From Altibacter lentus (GTDB lineage Bacteria; Bacteroidota; Bacteroidia; Flavobacteriales; Flavobacteriaceae), in the NCBI RefSeq assembly GCF_000746845.1, contig NZ_KN050846.1, forward strand, positions 1,185,394-1,249,393: 64,000 nt of DNA. Reading direction: 5' to 3'. A model generated the notes under the pieces. That model was not told the origin of the DNA. It saw nothing but the letters and a program-made list of their open reading frames with translations, and ran no database searches. Made by a program: the position numbers and the translations under genes. Positions 53,471 to 63,048 of this stretch are shown one piece after another; position 1 is the first letter of the stretch; the number at the start of each line of letters is the position of its first letter.

Positions 53471-56400
53471 TTACTCTTCTAATCTGATATCCAATCCAAG
53501 ACCTTTCAGTTCGTGCATTAACACGTTGAAAGATTCTGGCAGACCCGGTTCCGGCATTGCTTCACCTTTTACGATAGACTCGTAGGTTTTCGCTCTTCCA
53601 ATAACATCATCAGATTTTACCGTCAATATTTCACGTAGTGTACTGGATGCACCATAGGCTTCCAATGCCCAAACTTCCATCTCTCCAAAACGCTGACCTC
53701 CAAACTGAGCTTTACCACCCAATGGTTGCTGTGTGATCAACGAGTAAGGTCCAATAGAACGTGCGTGCATCTTATCGTCTACCATGTGGCCTAGTTTCAA
53801 CATATAGATCACCCCAACGGTTGCCGGTTGATCGAAACGTTGCCCAGTTCCACCATCAAATAGATACGTATGTCCAAATCTAGGGATCCCCGCCTCGTCT
53901 GTGAGTTCGTTGATCTGATCCAAGGTAGCTCCGTCGAAGATTGGGGTTGCAAACTTACGCCCTAATTTTTGACCGGCCCATCCAAGAACCGTTTCATAGA
54001 TCTGACCAATGTTCATACGTGATGGTACCCCAAGCGGGTTCAGTACGATGTCTACAGGAGTTCCGTCTTCTAAGAACGGCATGTCTTCTTCACGAACGAT
54101 TCGTGCAACAATACCTTTGTTCCCGTGACGTCCCGCCATCTTGTCCCCTACTTTTAGTTTTCGCTTCTTAGCGATATATACCTTAGCAAGCTTTAAGATT
54201 CCGGAAGGAAGTTCATCTCCAACAGAGATCGTGAATTTCTCACGACGTAAGTTTCCTTGAAGATCGTTCTCCTTAATTCTATAATTGTGCATTAGATCTG
54301 CTACCAACGCGTTGGTCTCATCATCTGTGGTCCAGGTACCTCCTACCAAATGCGTATAGTCATCGACTGCATTTAGCATTTTCAAGGTATACTTCTTACC
54401 TTTCGGGAATACCACTTCACCAAGGTCGTTCATAACTCCTTGAGCCGTTTTTCCACCTACAATGGCAAAAAGCTTTTCAACCAGCACATCTTTTAAAGCA
54501 TCAAACTTAGCGTAGTATTCTGCTTCCAGTGCAGCAATATCCTCTTTGTCCTTTGCTCTTTTTCTTTTGTCTTTAATAGCACGTGCAAACAATTTCTTGT
54601 CGATCACCACACCGCGTAGCGATGGTGATGCCTTCAACGAAGCATCTTTCACATCCCCTGCCTTGTCGCCAAAAATGGCGCGTAGTAATTTCTCTTCAGG
54701 AGTTGGGTCGCTCTCCCCTTTAGGTGTGATCTTTCCGATAAGAATATCACCAGGCTTCACTTCGGCACCCACACGAATCATCCCGTGTTCATCAAGGTCT
54801 TTTGTGGCCTCTTCAGAAACGTTTGGAATGTCATTGGTCAATTCTTCATTCCCCAATTTAGTATCACGAACTTCCAAAGAATATTCGTCGATATGAATTG
54901 AAGTAAAGATATCTTCCCGAACTACTTTTTCAGAAATAACGATCGCATCCTCAAAATTATACCCTTTCCACGGCATAAAGGCTACTTTCATATTTCTACC
55001 CAGTGCCAATTCGCCTTTTTCGGTCGCGTATCCCTGACACAGTACTTGTCCTTTCTTCACCCGATCTCCTTTACGAACGATAGGTTTTAGATTGATGGAA
55101 GTACTTTGGTTCGTCTTTCTGAATTTTACAAGATTATATGTTTTGCTGTCGCCGTCAAAACTTACCATACGCTCTTCATCGGTACGGTCGTATTTGATGG
55201 TGATCATATTGGCATCTACATATTCTACTTCTCCGTCACCTTCTGCATTGATCAATACACGAGAATCTGAAGCTACCTGACGCTCCAACCCTGTTCCTAC
55301 AATAGGAGAGTCTGCGATCAATAATGGTACCGCCTGACGCATCATGTTCGATCCCATCAAGGCACGGTTTGCATCATCATGCTCCAAGAATGGGATCAAG
55401 GATGCAGAGATGGAAGAGATCTGGTTTGGAGCAACATCTGTATAGTGAACCGTTTTTGGGTCTACTAACGGGAAGTCACCTTCCATACGCGCAATTACCT
55501 TATCGGTATCGATCGTTCCGTCATCGGTGATCGGGATGTTTGCTTGTGCGATCAATTTCTCTTCTTCCTCTTCTGCGGAAAGATACGTCGCCTGGTTCTT
55601 AAGATCGATCTTCCCATCGGTTACCTTGCGGTACGGTGTTTCGATAAATCCTAGGTTATTCACTTTCGCATACACTGAAAGTGAAGAGATCAGACCAATG
55701 TTTGGTCCTTCCGGTGTTTCAATAGGACACAGTCTTCCGTAGTGCGTGTAATGAACGTCACGTACCTCGAATCCGGCACGTTCTCGCGACAGACCTCCGG
55801 GCCCTAAGGCTGAAAGTCTACGCTTATGTGTGATCTCGGCCAACGGATTAGTCTGGTCCATGAATTGCGACAACTGGTTCGTTCCAAAGAAAGAATTGAT
55901 CACAGAAGACAAGGTCTTCGCATTGATCAAATCAATAGGCGTGAACACCTCGTTATCACGTACATTCATTCGCTCACGAATAGTACGAGCCATACGTGCC
56001 AAACCTACACCAAATTGCTGTGATAATTGCTCACCTACAGTTCTAACACGTCGGTTAGACAAGTGATCAATATCATCGATCTCTGCTTTGGAGTTGATCA
56101 ATTCGATCAAGTATTTCACAATGGTAATAATATCTTCCTTGGTAAGCACTTGCTTATCCATGGCAATATCAAGACCTAACTTTTTATTCATTCTGTAACG
56201 TCCAACTTCGCCCAGGTTATAGCGCTGGTCTGAGAAGAACAACTTGTTGATGATACCGCGAGCGGTTTCCTCATCGGGTGGTTCGGCGTTACGTAATTGT
56301 CTGTAGATATGTTCTACCGCTTCCTTTTCAGAATTGGTAGGATCCTTTTGCAAGGTGTTGTGAATAATCGCGTAGTCTGCTAAGTGATTATCCTCTTTAT

Positions 56401-57283
56401 GCAGCAAGATGGTTTTTGAACCAGAATCGATGATCTCATCGATATGTTCTTTTTCCAATACCGTATCACGATCTAGAACGATCTCGTTACGTTCAATGGA
56501 AACCACTTCGCCTGTATCTTCGTCCACGAAGTCCTCGTGCCAAGTCTTCAACACACGGGCCGCCAATTTACGTCCCAGGTATTTTTTAAGACCTGTTTTG
56601 GAAGCCTTTACTTCTTCAGCAAGATCGAAGATCTCCAAGATATCCTTATCCCGTTCAAAACCAATGGCTCTAAAAAGTGTGGTTACGGGTAATTTTTTCT
56701 TTCTATCGATATAGGCGTACATTACGCTATTGATATCGGTAGCAAATTCTATCCAAGATCCTTTAAAAGGGATGACTCGGGCAGAGTACAACTTGGTTCC
56801 GTTGGCGTGGAACGATTGACCAAAGAAAACACCGGGAGATCGGTGCAACTGTGAAACAACAACGCGTTCGGCACCATTGATGCAGAACGTACCACTTGGA
56901 GTCATGTAGGGAATAGTACCCAAGTACACATCTTGCACGATGGTTTCGAAATCTTCGTGCTCTTCATCTGTACAATATAGTTTTAGACGTGCTTTTAGGG
57001 GCACACTATAGGTAAGTCCACGCTCGATACACTCTTGAATGGAGTACCGTGGCGGGTCTACAAAGTAATCTAAAAACTCTAAAACAAATTGGTTACGGGT
57101 GTCGGTAATTGGGAAATTCTCCAAGAAGGTCTTATAAAGCCCTTCATTACCTCTTTCTTCTGATTTGGTTTCCAATTGGAAGAAATCCTGGAAGGATTTG
57201 ATCTGAATGTCCAAAAAGTCGGGATAATCCGGCTTATTTTTAACAGAGGAAAAATTCAATCTTTCAGTTTGCGTTGCTGACAT
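53471..57283 (-). CDS. rpoB: DNA-directed RNA polymerase subunit beta
   Basis: A 1270-residue core subunit. It begins with the beta-protrusion ([20 protein letters not shown]). The rifampicin-binding region contains [17 protein letters not shown] and [20 protein letters not shown] in the susceptible-type sequence. The catalytic-site segments [19 protein letters not shown] and [10 protein letters not shown] are intact. It is preceded by a 146-base spacer after rplL with a long hairpin. Confidence 0.98.
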   Translation of the reverse strand: MSATQTERLNFSSVKNKPDYPDFLDIQIKSFQDFFQLETKSEERGNEGLYKTFLENFPITDTRNQFVLEFLDYFVDPPRYSIQECIERGLTYSVPLKARLKLYCTDEEHEDFETIVQDVYLGTIPYMTPSGTFCINGAERVVVSQLHRSPGVFFGQSFHANGTKLYSARVIPFKGSWIEFATDINSVMYAYIDRKKKLPVTTLFRAIGFERDKDILEIFDLAEEVKASKTGLKKYLGRKLAARVLKTWHEDFVDEDTGEVVSIERNEIVLDRDTVLEKEHIDEIIDSGSKTILLHKEDNHLADYAIIHNTLQKDPTNSEKEAVEHIYRQLRNAEPPDEETARGIINKLFFSDQRYNLGEVGRYRMNKKLGLDIAMDKQVLTKEDIITIVKYLIELINSKAEIDDIDHLSNRRVRTVGEQLSQQFGVGLARMARTIRERMNVRDNEVFTPIDLINAKTLSSVINSFFGTNQLSQFMDQTNPLAEITHKRRLSALGPGGLSRERAGFEVRDVHYTHYGRLCPIETPEGPNIGLISSLSVYAKVNNLGFIETPYRKVTDGKIDLKNQATYLSAEEEEEKLIAQANIPITDDGTIDTDKVIARMEGDFPLVDPKTVHYTDVAPNQISSISASLIPFLEHDDANRALMGSNMMRQAVPLLIADSPIVGTGLERQVASDSRVLINAEGDGEVEYVDANMITIKYDRTDEERMVSFDGDSKTYNLVKFRKTNQSTSINLKPIVRKGDRVKKGQVLCQGYATEKGELALGRNMKVAFMPWKGYNFEDAIVISEKVVREDIFTSIHIDEYSLEVRDTKLGNEELTNDIPNVSEEATKDLDEHGMIRVGAEVKPGDILIGKITPKGESDPTPEEKLLRAIFGDKAGDVKDASLKASPSLRGVVIDKKLFARAIKDKRKRAKDKEDIAALEAEYYAKFDALKDVLVEKLFAIVGGKTAQGVMNDLGEVVFPKGKKYTLKMLNAVDDYTHLVGGTWTTDDETNALVADLMHNYRIKENDLQGNLRREKFTISVGDELPSGILKLAKVYIAKKRKLKVGDKMAGRHGNKGIVARIVREEDMPFLEDGTPVDIVLNPLGVPSRMNIGQIYETVLGWAGQKLGRKFATPIFDGATLDQINELTDEAGIPRFGHTYLFDGGTGQRFDQPATVGVIYMLKLGHMVDDKMHARSIGPYSLITQQPLGGKAQFGGQRFGEMEVWALEAYGASSTLREILTVKSDDVIGRAKTYESIVKGEAMPEPGLPESFNVLMHELKGLGLDIRLEE

Positions 57284-57357
57284 CTATGGACGGAATTTTA
57301 ATTAAAAAAACTGTGAGTGCGTATACTGGAAATAATCAACCTCTATATACGCAAAAT

Positions 57358-57406
57358 GGTTTAGGTCTTTCCATCCCGATTTTGATCGGGACCGAAGACC
57401 TAAACC
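57358..57406 (-). promoter_or_regulatory. Long hairpin in the rplL-rpoB spacer, possible attenuator or RNA-processing site
   Basis: GGTTTAGGTCTT (57358-57369) and AAGACCTAAACC (57395-57406) form a perfect 12-bp outer stem. An inner stem CCCGAT/ATCGGG (57375-57380 with 57385-57390) closes a TTTG loop. The T run needed for efficient termination is missing on the minus strand. The rplL-rpoB junction is a known site of attenuation or RNase III cleavage in enterobacteria; a similar role here is inferred. Confidence 0.6.
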
Positions 57407-57429
57407 TTAAGGTTTGGAACGTAGGGAGC

Positions 57430-57810
57430 TTACTTAAGCTCAACCTCAGCTCCAGCTTCTTCTAACTGAGCTTTTAACGCTTCAGCTTCGTCTTTAGACA
57501 CACCTTCCTTAATTGGAGAAGGAGCATTATCAACTAATTCTTTAGCGTCTTTAAGACCAGCTCCGGTAAGTTCTTTTACCAGTTTTACAACTGCTAATTT
57601 AGAAGCTCCGGCTGCTTTAAGAATTACGTCGAATTCCGACTTTTCTTCAGCAGCGTCATCACCACCGGCAGCACCACCACCAGCAGCAACAGCTACAGCT
57701 GCAGCAGCAGGCTCGATACCGTACTCATCTTTTAATATAGTAGCTAACTCATTAACTTCTTTTACTGTTAAGTTAACTAATTGTTCTGCGAAATCTTTTA
57801 AATCTGCCAT
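57430..57810 (-). CDS. rplL: 50S ribosomal protein L7/L12
   Basis: A 126-residue stalk protein. The N-terminal dimerisation helices bind L10; the Ala/Gly-rich hinge ([13 protein letters not shown]) is followed by the C-terminal factor-binding domain with KTEFDVIL-type opening (here [13 protein letters not shown]) and [19 protein letters not shown]. It lies 56 bases downstream of rplJ. Confidence 0.97.
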   Translation of the reverse strand: MADLKDFAEQLVNLTVKEVNELATILKDEYGIEPAAAAVAVAAGGGAAGGDDAAEEKSEFDVILKAAGASKLAVVKLVKELTGAGLKDAKELVDNAPSPIKEGVSKDEAEALKAQLEEAGAEVELK

Positions 57811-57866
57811 TTTCTATCGTTTTAAAATAATTTTTGAATTTATATAATTTAATTAGTGCTAATGTA

Positions 57867-58388
57867 TTATCCTTCTCTTTCGGAAAGGGTTTTCACAATA
57901 CCTGCGATTGTACCGCCACCCGATTTCAATGCTGAAATAACATTCTTAGCAGGTGATTGTAGCAATGCGATGATATCGCCAAGAAGCTCTTCTTTAGACT
58001 TGATGTCCACCAATCTATCCAATTGATCGTCGCCAATATAGATCGCTTCTTCAATATACGCTCCCTTTAGTAAAGGCTTGTCAGATTTTTTTCTGAATTC
58101 CTTGATTACTTTTGCAGGTGCGTTTCCGGTTTCAGAAAACAATAAGGAAGTGTTCCCTTTAAGTACTCTGGTCAATTCTCCGAAATCCTTATCTGAACTT
58201 TCCATTGCTTTTGAAAGTAACGTGTTCTTAACTACCGCCAACTTCACTCCGGCTTTAAAGCAAGCACGGCGTAAATTTGAAGTGTTCCCCGCGTCAAGCC
58301 CTGAAATATCTGCTAAATAGATAATAGGGTTCTCAGACAACTGTGCAGTTAAATTTTCAATTACTTGTGATTTTTCTTCTCTTGTCAT
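57867..58388 (-). CDS. rplJ: 50S ribosomal protein L10
   Basis: A 173-residue ribosomal stalk base protein (MTREEKSQVIENL...). It has the usual globular RNA-binding N-terminal domain with the AGVKLAVVKNTLL segment and a C-terminal helix for L7/L12 dimers. Eleven bases separate it from rplA upstream. Confidence 0.97.
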   Translation of the reverse strand: MTREEKSQVIENLTAQLSENPIIYLADISGLDAGNTSNLRRACFKAGVKLAVVKNTLLSKAMESSDKDFGELTRVLKGNTSLLFSETGNAPAKVIKEFRKKSDKPLLKGAYIEEAIYIGDDQLDRLVDIKSKEELLGDIIALLQSPAKNVISALKSGGGTIAGIVKTLSEREG

Positions 58389-58399
58389 TTTGTCAAATT

Positions 58400-59095
58400 T
58401 TACTGATCAGAAAACCTTTTGGTGTCGATCTCCACGCTAGGACTCATAGTACTAGACATATAAATACTTTTAATGTAGACACCTTTAGCCGCCTGAGGCT
58501 TAAGTTTCACGAGGGTTGTTAATAATTCTCTTGCGTTTCCTGCAATCTTGTCGGCATCAAAAGATGCTTTTCCAATTGCTGCATGTACGATTCCTGTCTT
58601 ATCAACTTTAAAGTCGATCTTACCGGCTTTTACATCAGAAACAGCTTTAGCAACATCCATTGTTACTGTACCAGTCTTTGGGTTTGGCATAAGACCACGT
58701 GGTCCTAATACCCGTCCTAACGGACCTAATTTACCCATTACACTAGGCATCGTGACAATAACGTCGACGTCTGTCCAACCTCCTTTGATTTTATCGAGGT
58801 ACTCATCCAATCCAACATAGTCTGCTCCGGCTTCTTTTGCTTCGGCCTCCTTATCTGGAGTCACCAAGGCTAGAACCTTCACATCTTTACCTGTACCGTG
58901 AGGTAAGGTCACCACGCCTCTCACCATTTGATTCGCTTTACGAGGGTCTACATTAAGACGCACCGCAAGGTCCACAGAAGGATCGAAGTTGGTGTTGGAG
59001 ATTTCTTTTATTAAAGCGGAAGCTTCAGCAACGGTATACGCTTTCGCTTCTACCTTAGCATTTGCTTCTTTTTGCTTTTTTGTTAATCTTGCCAT
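58400..59095 (-). CDS. rplA: 50S ribosomal protein L1
   Basis: A 231-residue L1-stalk protein with the signature region [25 protein letters not shown]. In many bacteria L1 represses its own operon by binding the leader mRNA; I could not identify an L1 site here. It starts 21 bases after rplK. Confidence 0.97.
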   Translation of the reverse strand: MARLTKKQKEANAKVEAKAYTVAEASALIKEISNTNFDPSVDLAVRLNVDPRKANQMVRGVVTLPHGTGKDVKVLALVTPDKEAEAKEAGADYVGLDEYLDKIKGGWTDVDVIVTMPSVMGKLGPLGRVLGPRGLMPNPKTGTVTMDVAKAVSDVKAGKIDFKVDKTGIVHAAIGKASFDADKIAGNARELLTTLVKLKPQAAKGVYIKSIYMSSTMSPSVEIDTKRFSDQ

Positions 59096-59116
59096 TTTAT
59101 AGATTCTTTTTCTTGA

Positions 59117-59554
59117 TTAAAAAGGTGCAGCACCTTTTATTTTCACTCCCATAGATCTTGCAGTTCCGGCTACCATTTTCATAGCAGACTCTACGGTAAA
59201 TGCATTCAAATCGGGCATTTTGTCTTCTGCAATCGCTCTAACTTGATCCCAAGAGATCGTTGCTACCTTATTAATGTGTGGCTCGCCAGAACCTTTTTTG
59301 GTCTTAGCGGCTTCAAGGATCTGTACAGCAGCGGGTGGTGTTTTAATGACGAAGTCAAAAGACTTATCCTTATACACCGTGATCTGTACTGGCAATACTT
59401 TTCCTTGCTTATCTTGAGTTCTCGCATTGAATTGCTTACAGAACTCCATAATGTTCACACCGGCAGCACCTAAAGCGGGTCCAACTGGGGGCGACGGGTT
59501 AGCGGCACCTCCTCGAACTTGCAACTTTACTACTTTACCTACTTCTTTTGCCAT
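59117..59554 (-). CDS. rplK: 50S ribosomal protein L11
   Basis: A 145-residue protein of the GTPase-associated centre. The N-terminal domain contains the proline-rich [24 protein letters not shown] helix region, and the C-terminal rRNA-binding domain ends with [12 protein letters not shown]. It follows nusG after a 72-base gap. Confidence 0.97.
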   Translation of the reverse strand: MAKEVGKVVKLQVRGGAANPSPPVGPALGAAGVNIMEFCKQFNARTQDKQGKVLPVQITVYKDKSFDFVIKTPPAAVQILEAAKTKKGSGEPHINKVATISWDQVRAIAEDKMPDLNAFTVESAMKMVAGTARSMGVKIKGAAPF

Positions 59555-59626
59555 TTTCTAATTTTTAATGCGGTTTTTTCTATAGTGGAAGCCAAAGAAA
59601 CAACCTATTATATAGCGTGTAACAAT

Positions 59627-60181
59627 TTAAACTTTCTCAACTTGCATATAGCTTAGTTCTAATGGAGTCTTTCTTCCGAAGATCTTTACCATAACTTCAA
59701 GCTTGCGTTTTTCTTCATTTATTTTCTCAACGGTACCATTAAAACCATTGAACGGTCCGTCAATAACCTTCACGGTTTCTCCTATGATGTATGGGATATT
59801 TACATTATCGTCCTTGACCGTAAGCTCATCGACCTTCCCTAACATTCTATTCACTTCCGATTGACGGAGTGGCACGGGGTCACCGCCTTTGGTCTCACCC
59901 AAAAACCCGATGACACCGTTAATTGATTTTATGATGTGTGGAATCTCGCCTGCCAAACTCGCTTGGATCATAATATATCCCGGAAAGTAAACACGTTCTT
60001 TGTTCACTTTCTTACCATTGCGAATTTGAATCACCTTTTCGGTAGGAACGAGAACCTGATCAATATAATCTTCAAGATTCAATCGCTTTACCTCAGATTC
60101 GATATACGATTTGATCTTGTTCTCCTGTCCACTTACCGAACGGACGACATACCACTTTTTTGTACTTTTTGTTTCAGTCAT
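59627..60181 (-). CDS. nusG: Transcription termination/antitermination protein NusG
   Basis: A 184-residue transcription elongation factor. The NGN domain starts with KKWYVVRSVSGQENKIK and contains the VYFPGYIMIQ motif; the C-terminal KOW domain contains GETVKVIDGPFNGFNGTVEKIN. The ATG at 60179-60181 (MTETKST) is preferred over a start seven codons upstream that would overlap secE. Confidence 0.96.
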   Translation of the reverse strand: MTETKSTKKWYVVRSVSGQENKIKSYIESEVKRLNLEDYIDQVLVPTEKVIQIRNGKKVNKERVYFPGYIMIQASLAGEIPHIIKSINGVIGFLGETKGGDPVPLRQSEVNRMLGKVDELTVKDDNVNIPYIIGETVKVIDGPFNGFNGTVEKINEEKRKLEVMVKIFGRKTPLELSYMQVEKV

Positions 60182-60186
60182 TATAG

Positions 60187-60375
60187 TTACGACTTGATCC
60201 ATTCAAAATATAGACTTATAATTCTGCTAAACACAGTGTCAACACCCCACACAGCAAGTGCAAGCACTACAGAGAAGACCGCCACAATCACCGTTAGGCG
60301 CTGTGCTTCTGCCCAAGTAGGCCAACTTACGTGGTTCTTTAGCTCGTTATAAGACTCTTTTATGTAATCTACCAT
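60187..60375 (-). CDS. secE: Preprotein translocase subunit SecE
   Basis: A 62-residue single-span membrane protein of the Sec channel. It has the conserved amphipathic KESYNELKNHVSWPTWAEAQRL motif region and one transmembrane helix (about 28-50). It ends five bases before the nusG start, and tRNA-Trp lies just upstream. Confidence 0.93.
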   Translation of the reverse strand: MVDYIKESYNELKNHVSWPTWAEAQRLTVIVAVFSVVLALAVWGVDTVFSRIISLYFEWIKS

Positions 60376-60403
60376 TTGTATAAGGTATTAATACTATTAC
60401 TTG

Positions 60404-60476
60404 CACGGGTTGAGAGACTCGAACTCCCGACACCTGGTTTTGGAGACCAGTGCTCTACCAACTGAGCTAAACCCGT
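60404..60476 (-). tRNA. tRNA-Trp (anticodon CCA)
   Basis: A 73-nt cloverleaf on the minus strand: acceptor ACGGGTT pairs with AACCCGT, the D arm has TAGCTCAGTTGGTAGAGC, the anticodon loop is CTCCAAA and the T arm contains GTTCGAGTC. The 3' CCA is not encoded. It sits between tuf and secE as in many bacteria. Confidence 0.95.
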
Positions 60477-60597
60477 ATTATAAAAAGAGCCAGCTCAAAA
60501 ACAATCACTCTTTTTTTTGATTCACTTATCAAGCATAAAGCTCTAACATCTATGAGCCAAACAAGCAAGCGAGTAAACCCGTAATAAAAGTCAAGGC

Positions 60598-60616
60598 GTC
60601 CCGCTTTGGGCGGGAC
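60598..60616 (-). terminator. Hairpin downstream of tuf, weak terminator
   Basis: GTCCCGC (60598-60604) and GCGGGAC (60610-60616) form a 7-bp stem 28 bases after the tuf stop codon. The following minus-strand sequence is only partly T-rich, so some read-through to tRNA-Trp and secE is expected. Confidence 0.6.
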
Positions 60617-60643
60617 ACCTGTACTTTTTATAGTATGACTTAA

Positions 60644-61831
60644 TTAGTCTAAAATCTCAGTTACCTGACCAGCCCCTACAGTTCTACCACCTTCACGGAT
60701 AGCAAAACGCAGACCCACATTCATTGCGATTGGCTGGATAAGCTCAACATGAATTGTCAAGTTATCACCAGGCATAACCATTTCAACACCATCTGGAAGA
60801 CTAATGTTCCCAGTTACGTCTGTTGTACGTACGTAGAACTGTGGACGGTAGTTGTTGTGGAATGGAGTGTGACGTCCACCTTCTTCTTTCTTAAGAACGT
60901 AAACCTCAGCTTTAAACTTAGCGTGTGGTGTTACCGATCCCGGCTTACAGATTACCATACCTCTAGAGATCTGGCTTTTTTCGATACCTCTTAAAAGGAT
61001 ACCAGCGTTATCTCCAGCTTCACCTCTATCTAGAATTTGACGGAACATCTCGATCCCGGTAATAGTAGAAGTCAATTTTTCAGCACCCATACCAATGATC
61101 TCAACAGGATCTCCAGTGTTTGCTACTCCGGTCTCGATACGTCCAGTAGCAACAGTACCACGACCTGTAATAGAGAATACATCTTCAATAGGCATCAAGA
61201 ATGGCTTGTCGATCTCACGTGTTGGTTCTTCAATCCATGTATCAACAGCTTCCATCAACTGTAGTACAGTATCAACCCACTTTTGCTCTCCGTTCAAAGC
61301 ACCCAATGCAGAACCAGCGATCACAGGACCGTTGTCTCCATCGTACTCATAGAAAGAAAGTAGATCTCTGATCTCCATTTCAACCAATTCCAAAAGCTCC
61401 TCATCGTCTACCATATCCACTTTGTTCATGAATACAACGATACGAGGAATACCAACCTGACGGCCTAATAGGATGTGCTCACGAGTTTGTGGCATAGGAC
61501 CATCGGTAGCAGCAACTACCAAGATAGCTCCGTCCATTTGAGCAGCACCAGTAACCATGTTCTTTACGTAATCCGCGTGACCAGGACAGTCAACGTGTGC
61601 GTAGTGACGATTTGCTGTTTGATACTCTACGTGTGAAGAGTTAATTGTAATACCTCTTTCTTTTTCTTCAGGAGCGTTGTCAATTTGATCAAAAGATCGA
61701 GCTTCTGAATAACCAGCATCTGCCATTACCTTTGTAATAGCAGCAGTTAAGGTTGTTTTACCGTGATCTACGTGTCCAATAGTCCCTACGTTTAAGTGGG
61801 GTTTGGACCGATCGTATGTTGCTTTTGCCAT
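60644..61831 (-). CDS. tuf: Elongation factor Tu
   Basis: A 395-residue translational GTPase delivering aminoacyl-tRNA. The G motifs are GHVDHGKTT, the switch I segment [24 protein letters not shown] and NKVD. Domains 2 and 3 are complete, including the [18 protein letters not shown] region. It is part of the tRNA-tuf-secE-nusG transcription unit. Confidence 0.98.
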   Translation of the reverse strand: MAKATYDRSKPHLNVGTIGHVDHGKTTLTAAITKVMADAGYSEARSFDQIDNAPEEKERGITINSSHVEYQTANRHYAHVDCPGHADYVKNMVTGAAQMDGAILVVAATDGPMPQTREHILLGRQVGIPRIVVFMNKVDMVDDEELLELVEMEIRDLLSFYEYDGDNGPVIAGSALGALNGEQKWVDTVLQLMEAVDTWIEEPTREIDKPFLMPIEDVFSITGRGTVATGRIETGVANTGDPVEIIGMGAEKLTSTITGIEMFRQILDRGEAGDNAGILLRGIEKSQISRGMVICKPGSVTPHAKFKAEVYVLKKEEGGRHTPFHNNYRPQFYVRTTDVTGNISLPDGVEMVMPGDNLTIHVELIQPIAMNVGLRFAIREGGRTVGAGQVTEILD

Positions 61832-61885
61832 TTTGTATTAATTTAATCTTAGTTATATAATAGTGTTCAATTTCGTACTACGTTG

Positions 61886-61957
61886 AGCCAATGATGAGAT
61901 TTGAACTCATGACCTCTTCCTTACCAAGGAAACGCTCTACCCCTGAGCTACACCGGC
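61886..61957 (-). tRNA. tRNA-Thr (anticodon GGT)
   Basis: A 72-nt cloverleaf on the minus strand: acceptor GCCGGTG pairs with CATTGGC (two G-T pairs), the anticodon loop is TTGGTAA and the T arm contains GTTCAAATC. The 3' CCA is not encoded. Confidence 0.93.
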
Positions 61958-62032
61958 AAAATGATTTACGATTGCCGATTTAGATTTACGATTCGTAAAC
62001 CGCACACCGTAACTCGTAAATTTCAGAGTGGT

Positions 62033-62208
62033 AGATCACGCTTGCGGCGTGACGACATTCCACTCTTTAGAGCGGGAGATCACGCTTGCGGCGTGACGAC
62101 ATTCCACTCTTTGGAGCGGGAGATCACGCTTGCGGCGTGACGACATTCCACTCTTTGGAGCGGGAGATCACGCTTGCGGCGTGACGACATTCCACTCTTT
62201 GGAGCGGG
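62033..62208 (-). repeat. Four 44-bp tandem repeats derived from the 3' half of tRNA-Gly
   Basis: Units begin at 62033, 62077, 62121 and 62165; the array runs into the tRNA-Gly gene. In tRNA orientation each unit reads CCA, AAGAGTGG, AATGTCG, then a hairpin TCACGC-CGCAA-GCGTGA, then TCTCCCGCT. The AATGTCG and TCTCCCGCT parts match the variable loop/T-arm start and the 3' acceptor strand of the adjacent tRNA-Gly exactly, with the T arm replaced by a different hairpin. The distal unit is degenerate (CTA instead of CCA) and its AGAGTGG can pair with a following CCACTCT. Confidence 0.9.
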
Positions 62209-62275
62209 AGACCGGGTTCGAACCGGCGACATTCAGCTTGGAAGGCTGACGCTCTACCAACTGAGCTACTCCCGC
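62203..62275 (-). tRNA. tRNA-Gly (anticodon TCC)
   Basis: A 73-nt cloverleaf on the minus strand: acceptor GCGGGAG pairs with CTCCCGC, the anticodon loop is TTCCAAG and the T arm has GTTCGAAC. It is directly followed by genomic CCA, unlike the other four tRNAs in the window; that CCA is also the start of the 44-bp repeat unit, so it may derive from the array. Confidence 0.94.
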
Positions 62276-62428
62276 GTTTATCTGAAATTATTTCAGAATG
62301 GTATTATCAAAATTTCAAAGTGGATTACTAACCAAGGTTTGTGATCCTGTTCGGGTGACTCCGAACACAACTTTAAATCGCACTTTTACAAAAGCGAGCT
62401 TTTGACTTCTGCTTATTTAAAATTTATG

Positions 62429-62510
<82 letters not shown>

Positions 62511-62547
62511 AAACCCTTTATTTTAAAGAACTTTCTCTTTTTCAGAG

Positions 62548-62621
62548 AGCCGATGGAGGGACTCGAACCCACGACCTGCTGATTACAAATCAGCTGCTCT
62601 AGCCAGCTGAGCTACATCGGC
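62548..62621 (-). tRNA. tRNA-Thr (anticodon TGT)
   Basis: A 74-nt cloverleaf on the minus strand: acceptor GCCGATG pairs with CATCGGC, the anticodon loop is TTTGTAA and the T arm has GTTCGAGTC. It is the first gene of the tRNA-tuf-secE-nusG unit. Confidence 0.95.
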
Positions 62622-62642
62622 TTTTGAACGACTTTTTAGCCA

Positions 62643-62670
62643 TAAAAAAGTCCGCTATTTCTAACGGACT
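62643..62670 (-). terminator. Terminator of the hibernation factor gene, overlapping the tRNA operon start
   Basis: On the minus strand AGTCCG (62670-62665) pairs with CGGACT (62654-62649) and is followed by six T residues, a canonical terminator 52 bases past the hpf stop codon. Its 5' arm lies where transcription from the -7 box at 62672-62679 would start. Confidence 0.75.
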
Positions 62671-62671
62671 G

Positions 62672-62679
62672 CAAATGTA
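62672..62679 (-). promoter_or_regulatory. -7 promoter box of the tRNA-tuf operon
   Basis: Minus-strand TACATTTG, an exact TAnnTTTG match, about 50 bases upstream of tRNA-Thr(TGT) and immediately before the terminator hairpin. The expected start site near 62667 falls inside the hairpin's 5' arm. Confidence 0.55.
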
Positions 62680-62721
62680 TAGAATTTATTTTTTCTACAA
62701 AACTTTTTTTAAAAAATAATC

Positions 62722-63024
62722 TTATAAATACGCTCTTTGTTTATGCTTGCGTTTTTTGAGCTGTCTCTCCAGCGAATGAATGCACTCATCGGTACCTAAC
62801 TCGAAGGTCCTGGCTTCTTTTTTTACGATAAGATCGTCACCGGGAACACTGAGTAAAATCTCAACGATTTTGTTTTGCTTTTCACTGGTCTTCTGAACTT
62901 TCAGAAACACGTCTGCGAATACAATCTTGTCATAGAATTGCTCCAGTTTATTTAGCTTACGCTCTATAAAGTGAATCAATTTTACATCGGCCGCAAAATT
63001 TGGGGTTTGCACATTTACCTTCAT
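62722..63024 (-). CDS. hpf: Ribosome hibernation-promoting factor / RaiA family protein (short form)
   Basis: A 100-residue protein with the beta-alpha-beta-beta-beta-alpha fold of the HPF/YfiA family (MKVNVQTPNFAADVKLIHFIERKLNKLEQFY...). The C-terminal helix is basic (RQLKKRKHKQRAYL), suited to 30S rRNA binding. It lacks the long-form dimerisation tail, so it should act like short HPF or RaiA. It starts 24 bases after the xerC-like gene and is probably co-transcribed with it. Confidence 0.9.
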   Translation of the reverse strand: MKVNVQTPNFAADVKLIHFIERKLNKLEQFYDKIVFADVFLKVQKTSEKQNKIVEILLSVPGDDLIVKKEARTFELGTDECIHSLERQLKKRKHKQRAYL

Positions 63025-63048
63025 ACGCGATAGAATTAAAGTTCGTAC

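Noticed and set aside
62033-62208. CRISPR-like array of short direct repeats
   Set aside because: The 44-bp units are contiguous with no unique spacers, and no cas gene is present; the units are tRNA-derived.
62033-62275. Attachment site of an integrated element at the tRNA-Gly 3' end
   Set aside because: The repeated 3' tRNA segments are only 44 bp apart with nothing inserted between them, and the flanking genes are the conserved tRNA-tuf cluster. The nearby recombinase is a housekeeping XerC type.
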